A DNA stretch of 5,154 bases from Thermodesulfovibrionales bacterium (GTDB lineage: Bacteria > Nitrospirota > Thermodesulfovibrionia > Thermodesulfovibrionales > SM23-35): positions 1 to 5,154 of the forward strand of contig JAKLQR010000269.1 of NCBI GenBank assembly GCA_022013235.1, given 5' to 3'. Below the pieces are notes generated by a model. The model was not told the origin of the DNA. It saw nothing but the letters and a program-made list of their open reading frames with translations, and ran no database searches. Both the position numbers and the translations under genes were made by a program. Position 1 is the first letter of the stretch. Each line of letters starts with the position of its first letter. Below are positions 4,306-5,154 of this stretch, one piece after another.

Positions 4306-5154
4306 ATGGAAAAAGAAACTTGTACATTTTCATATTGTCAGAAGCCGGAAGTAACTGAAATTGACTGTGATCTTCTGATCATGGGCGGCGGTATGGCCGG
4401 CTGCGGTGCGGCTTTTGAGGCATGCCGCTGGGCAAACGCCAAAAAGATGACAGTCGTTATGGTCGACAAAGCTGCAACAGACAGAAGCGGCGCAGTCGCT
4501 ATGGGTCTGTCCGCTATTAACACATACGTCGGCGAAAATAAAGTCACTGATTATGTGAAATACGTAAGGAACGACCTCATGGGCATTATCAGGGAAGACC
4601 TCGTATTTGACCTTGGAAGGCACGTTGACGATTCAGTCGAGTGTTTCGAAGAATGGGGACTCCCGATCTGGAAAAAAGGCGATGACGGATTCTCAATGGA
4701 CGGCCATCAGGCTATAGCAGCCGGCAAGAAATCTCTGAAGGACGGCGGCACACCGGTAAGGACCGGTAAATGGCAGATCATGATCAACGGCGAGTCCTAC
4801 AAGGTTGTCGTTGCAGAGGCTGCAAAAAAGGCCCTTGAGACGAACAGAGCTGCGACTGGTATAGCACAGAACCATTTTGAAAGAGTCTTCATTGTGAAGG
4901 CCGTAATGGATAAAAATGGAAAGAACGTAGCAGCAGCCATCGGATTCAGCACAAGAGAGAACAAGATCTATTCCTTCAAAGCAAAGGCAATGCTCTGCGC
5001 AACTGCCGGAGCAGTGAATTGCTTCAGACCGAGGTCAGTCGGCGAAGGTATGGGCAGGACCTGGTACCCGGTGTTTTGCGCTGGTTCAGGGTATGCTTTC
5101 GGCATGCAGGCCGGTGCAGAGCTGACCCTTATGGAGAACAGGTTCGTGCCTGCA
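4306..5154 (+). CDS. aprA: Adenylylsulfate (APS) reductase alpha subunit, AprA, N-terminal 283 codons (cut by right window edge)
   Basis: FAD-containing catalytic subunit of dissimilatory APS reductase, which reduces APS to sulfite and AMP in sulfate reducers and runs backwards in some sulfur oxidisers. The frame is open from the ATG at 4306 to the window end; full AprA is usually about 600-670 residues, so over half is missing. Visible are the dinucleotide-binding IMGGGMAGCGAAFEA (25-39), the FAD-contacting SGAVAMGLSAINTY (61-74; Asn72 probably matches the active-site Asn of the Archaeoglobus enzyme), GKWQIMINGESYK (154-166), and the AprA-specific RPRSVGEGMGRTWYP (241-255) leading to MENRFVPA. 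These separate it from fumarate reductase and succinate dehydrogenase flavoproteins. It follows aprB by 20 bases with a strong ribosome site. No disruption is seen. Reductive direction is inferred from context only. Confidence 0.97.
   Translation, partial: MEKETCTFSYCQKPEVTEIDCDLLIMGGGMAGCGAAFEACRWANAKKMTVVMVDKAATDRSGAVAMGLSAINTYVGENKVTDYVKYVRNDLMGIIREDLVFDLGRHVDDSVECFEEWGLPIWKKGDDGFSMDGHQAIAAGKKSLKDGGTPVRTGKWQIMINGESYKVVVAEAAKKALETNRAATGIAQNHFERVFIVKAVMDKNGKNVAAAIGFSTRENKIYSFKAKAMLCATAGAVNCFRPRSVGEGMGRTWYPVFCAGSGYAFGMQAGAELTLMENRFVPA

Overview
The window looks like a chromosomal segment from an anaerobic sulfur-metabolising bacterium. Its right half carries the front end of the dissimilatory sulfate-reduction pathway, in the order adenylate kinase (adk), ATP sulfurylase (sat), APS reductase beta (aprB) and APS reductase alpha (aprA, cut by the right edge). 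Gene order, a zinc-type Adk and a short AprB fit a sulfate reducer of the Nitrospirota (Thermodesulfovibrio-like) or Desulfobacterota. This lineage call is an inference from gene content and remembered family features, not from a search. No mobile element, CRISPR array, tRNA or rRNA is visible.

Left part (1-547, minus strand): the first 36 codons of an MreB-type rod-shape protein, preceded by a small RDD-family membrane protein whose stop codon overlaps the mreB start (TAATG). Between 548 and 896 lies a divergent, AT-rich intergenic region with a candidate minus-strand promoter and a cluster of overlapping inverted repeats. The plus strand then carries an XTP/dITP diphosphatase of the RdgB/HAM1 family (897-1487).

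Middle (1488-1734): a very AT-rich spacer holding the best sigma70-like promoter in the window. Its -10 box sits inside a perfect dyad. It is followed by a hairpin with a U-rich tail that lies before adk, so the long adk leader could contain an attenuator or end a short RNA.

Right part (1735-5154, plus strand): adk, sat, aprB and aprA form one probable transcription unit with strong Shine-Dalgarno sites. Biochemically they form a loop. Sat makes APS from sulfate and ATP, AprBA reduces APS to sulfite and AMP, and Adk converts that AMP (with ATP) to ADP. Two oddities stand out. The sat reading frame is broken by an apparent single-base deletion at about 3518, with the normal C-terminus continuing in another frame. 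The 216-base sat-aprB spacer is unusually structured, with a stem of about 21 base pairs at 3719-3769 and an orphan Shine-Dalgarno sequence. Nothing here amounts to a clearly new biological system. The most useful leads are the sat frameshift and the structured leaders of adk and aprBA.
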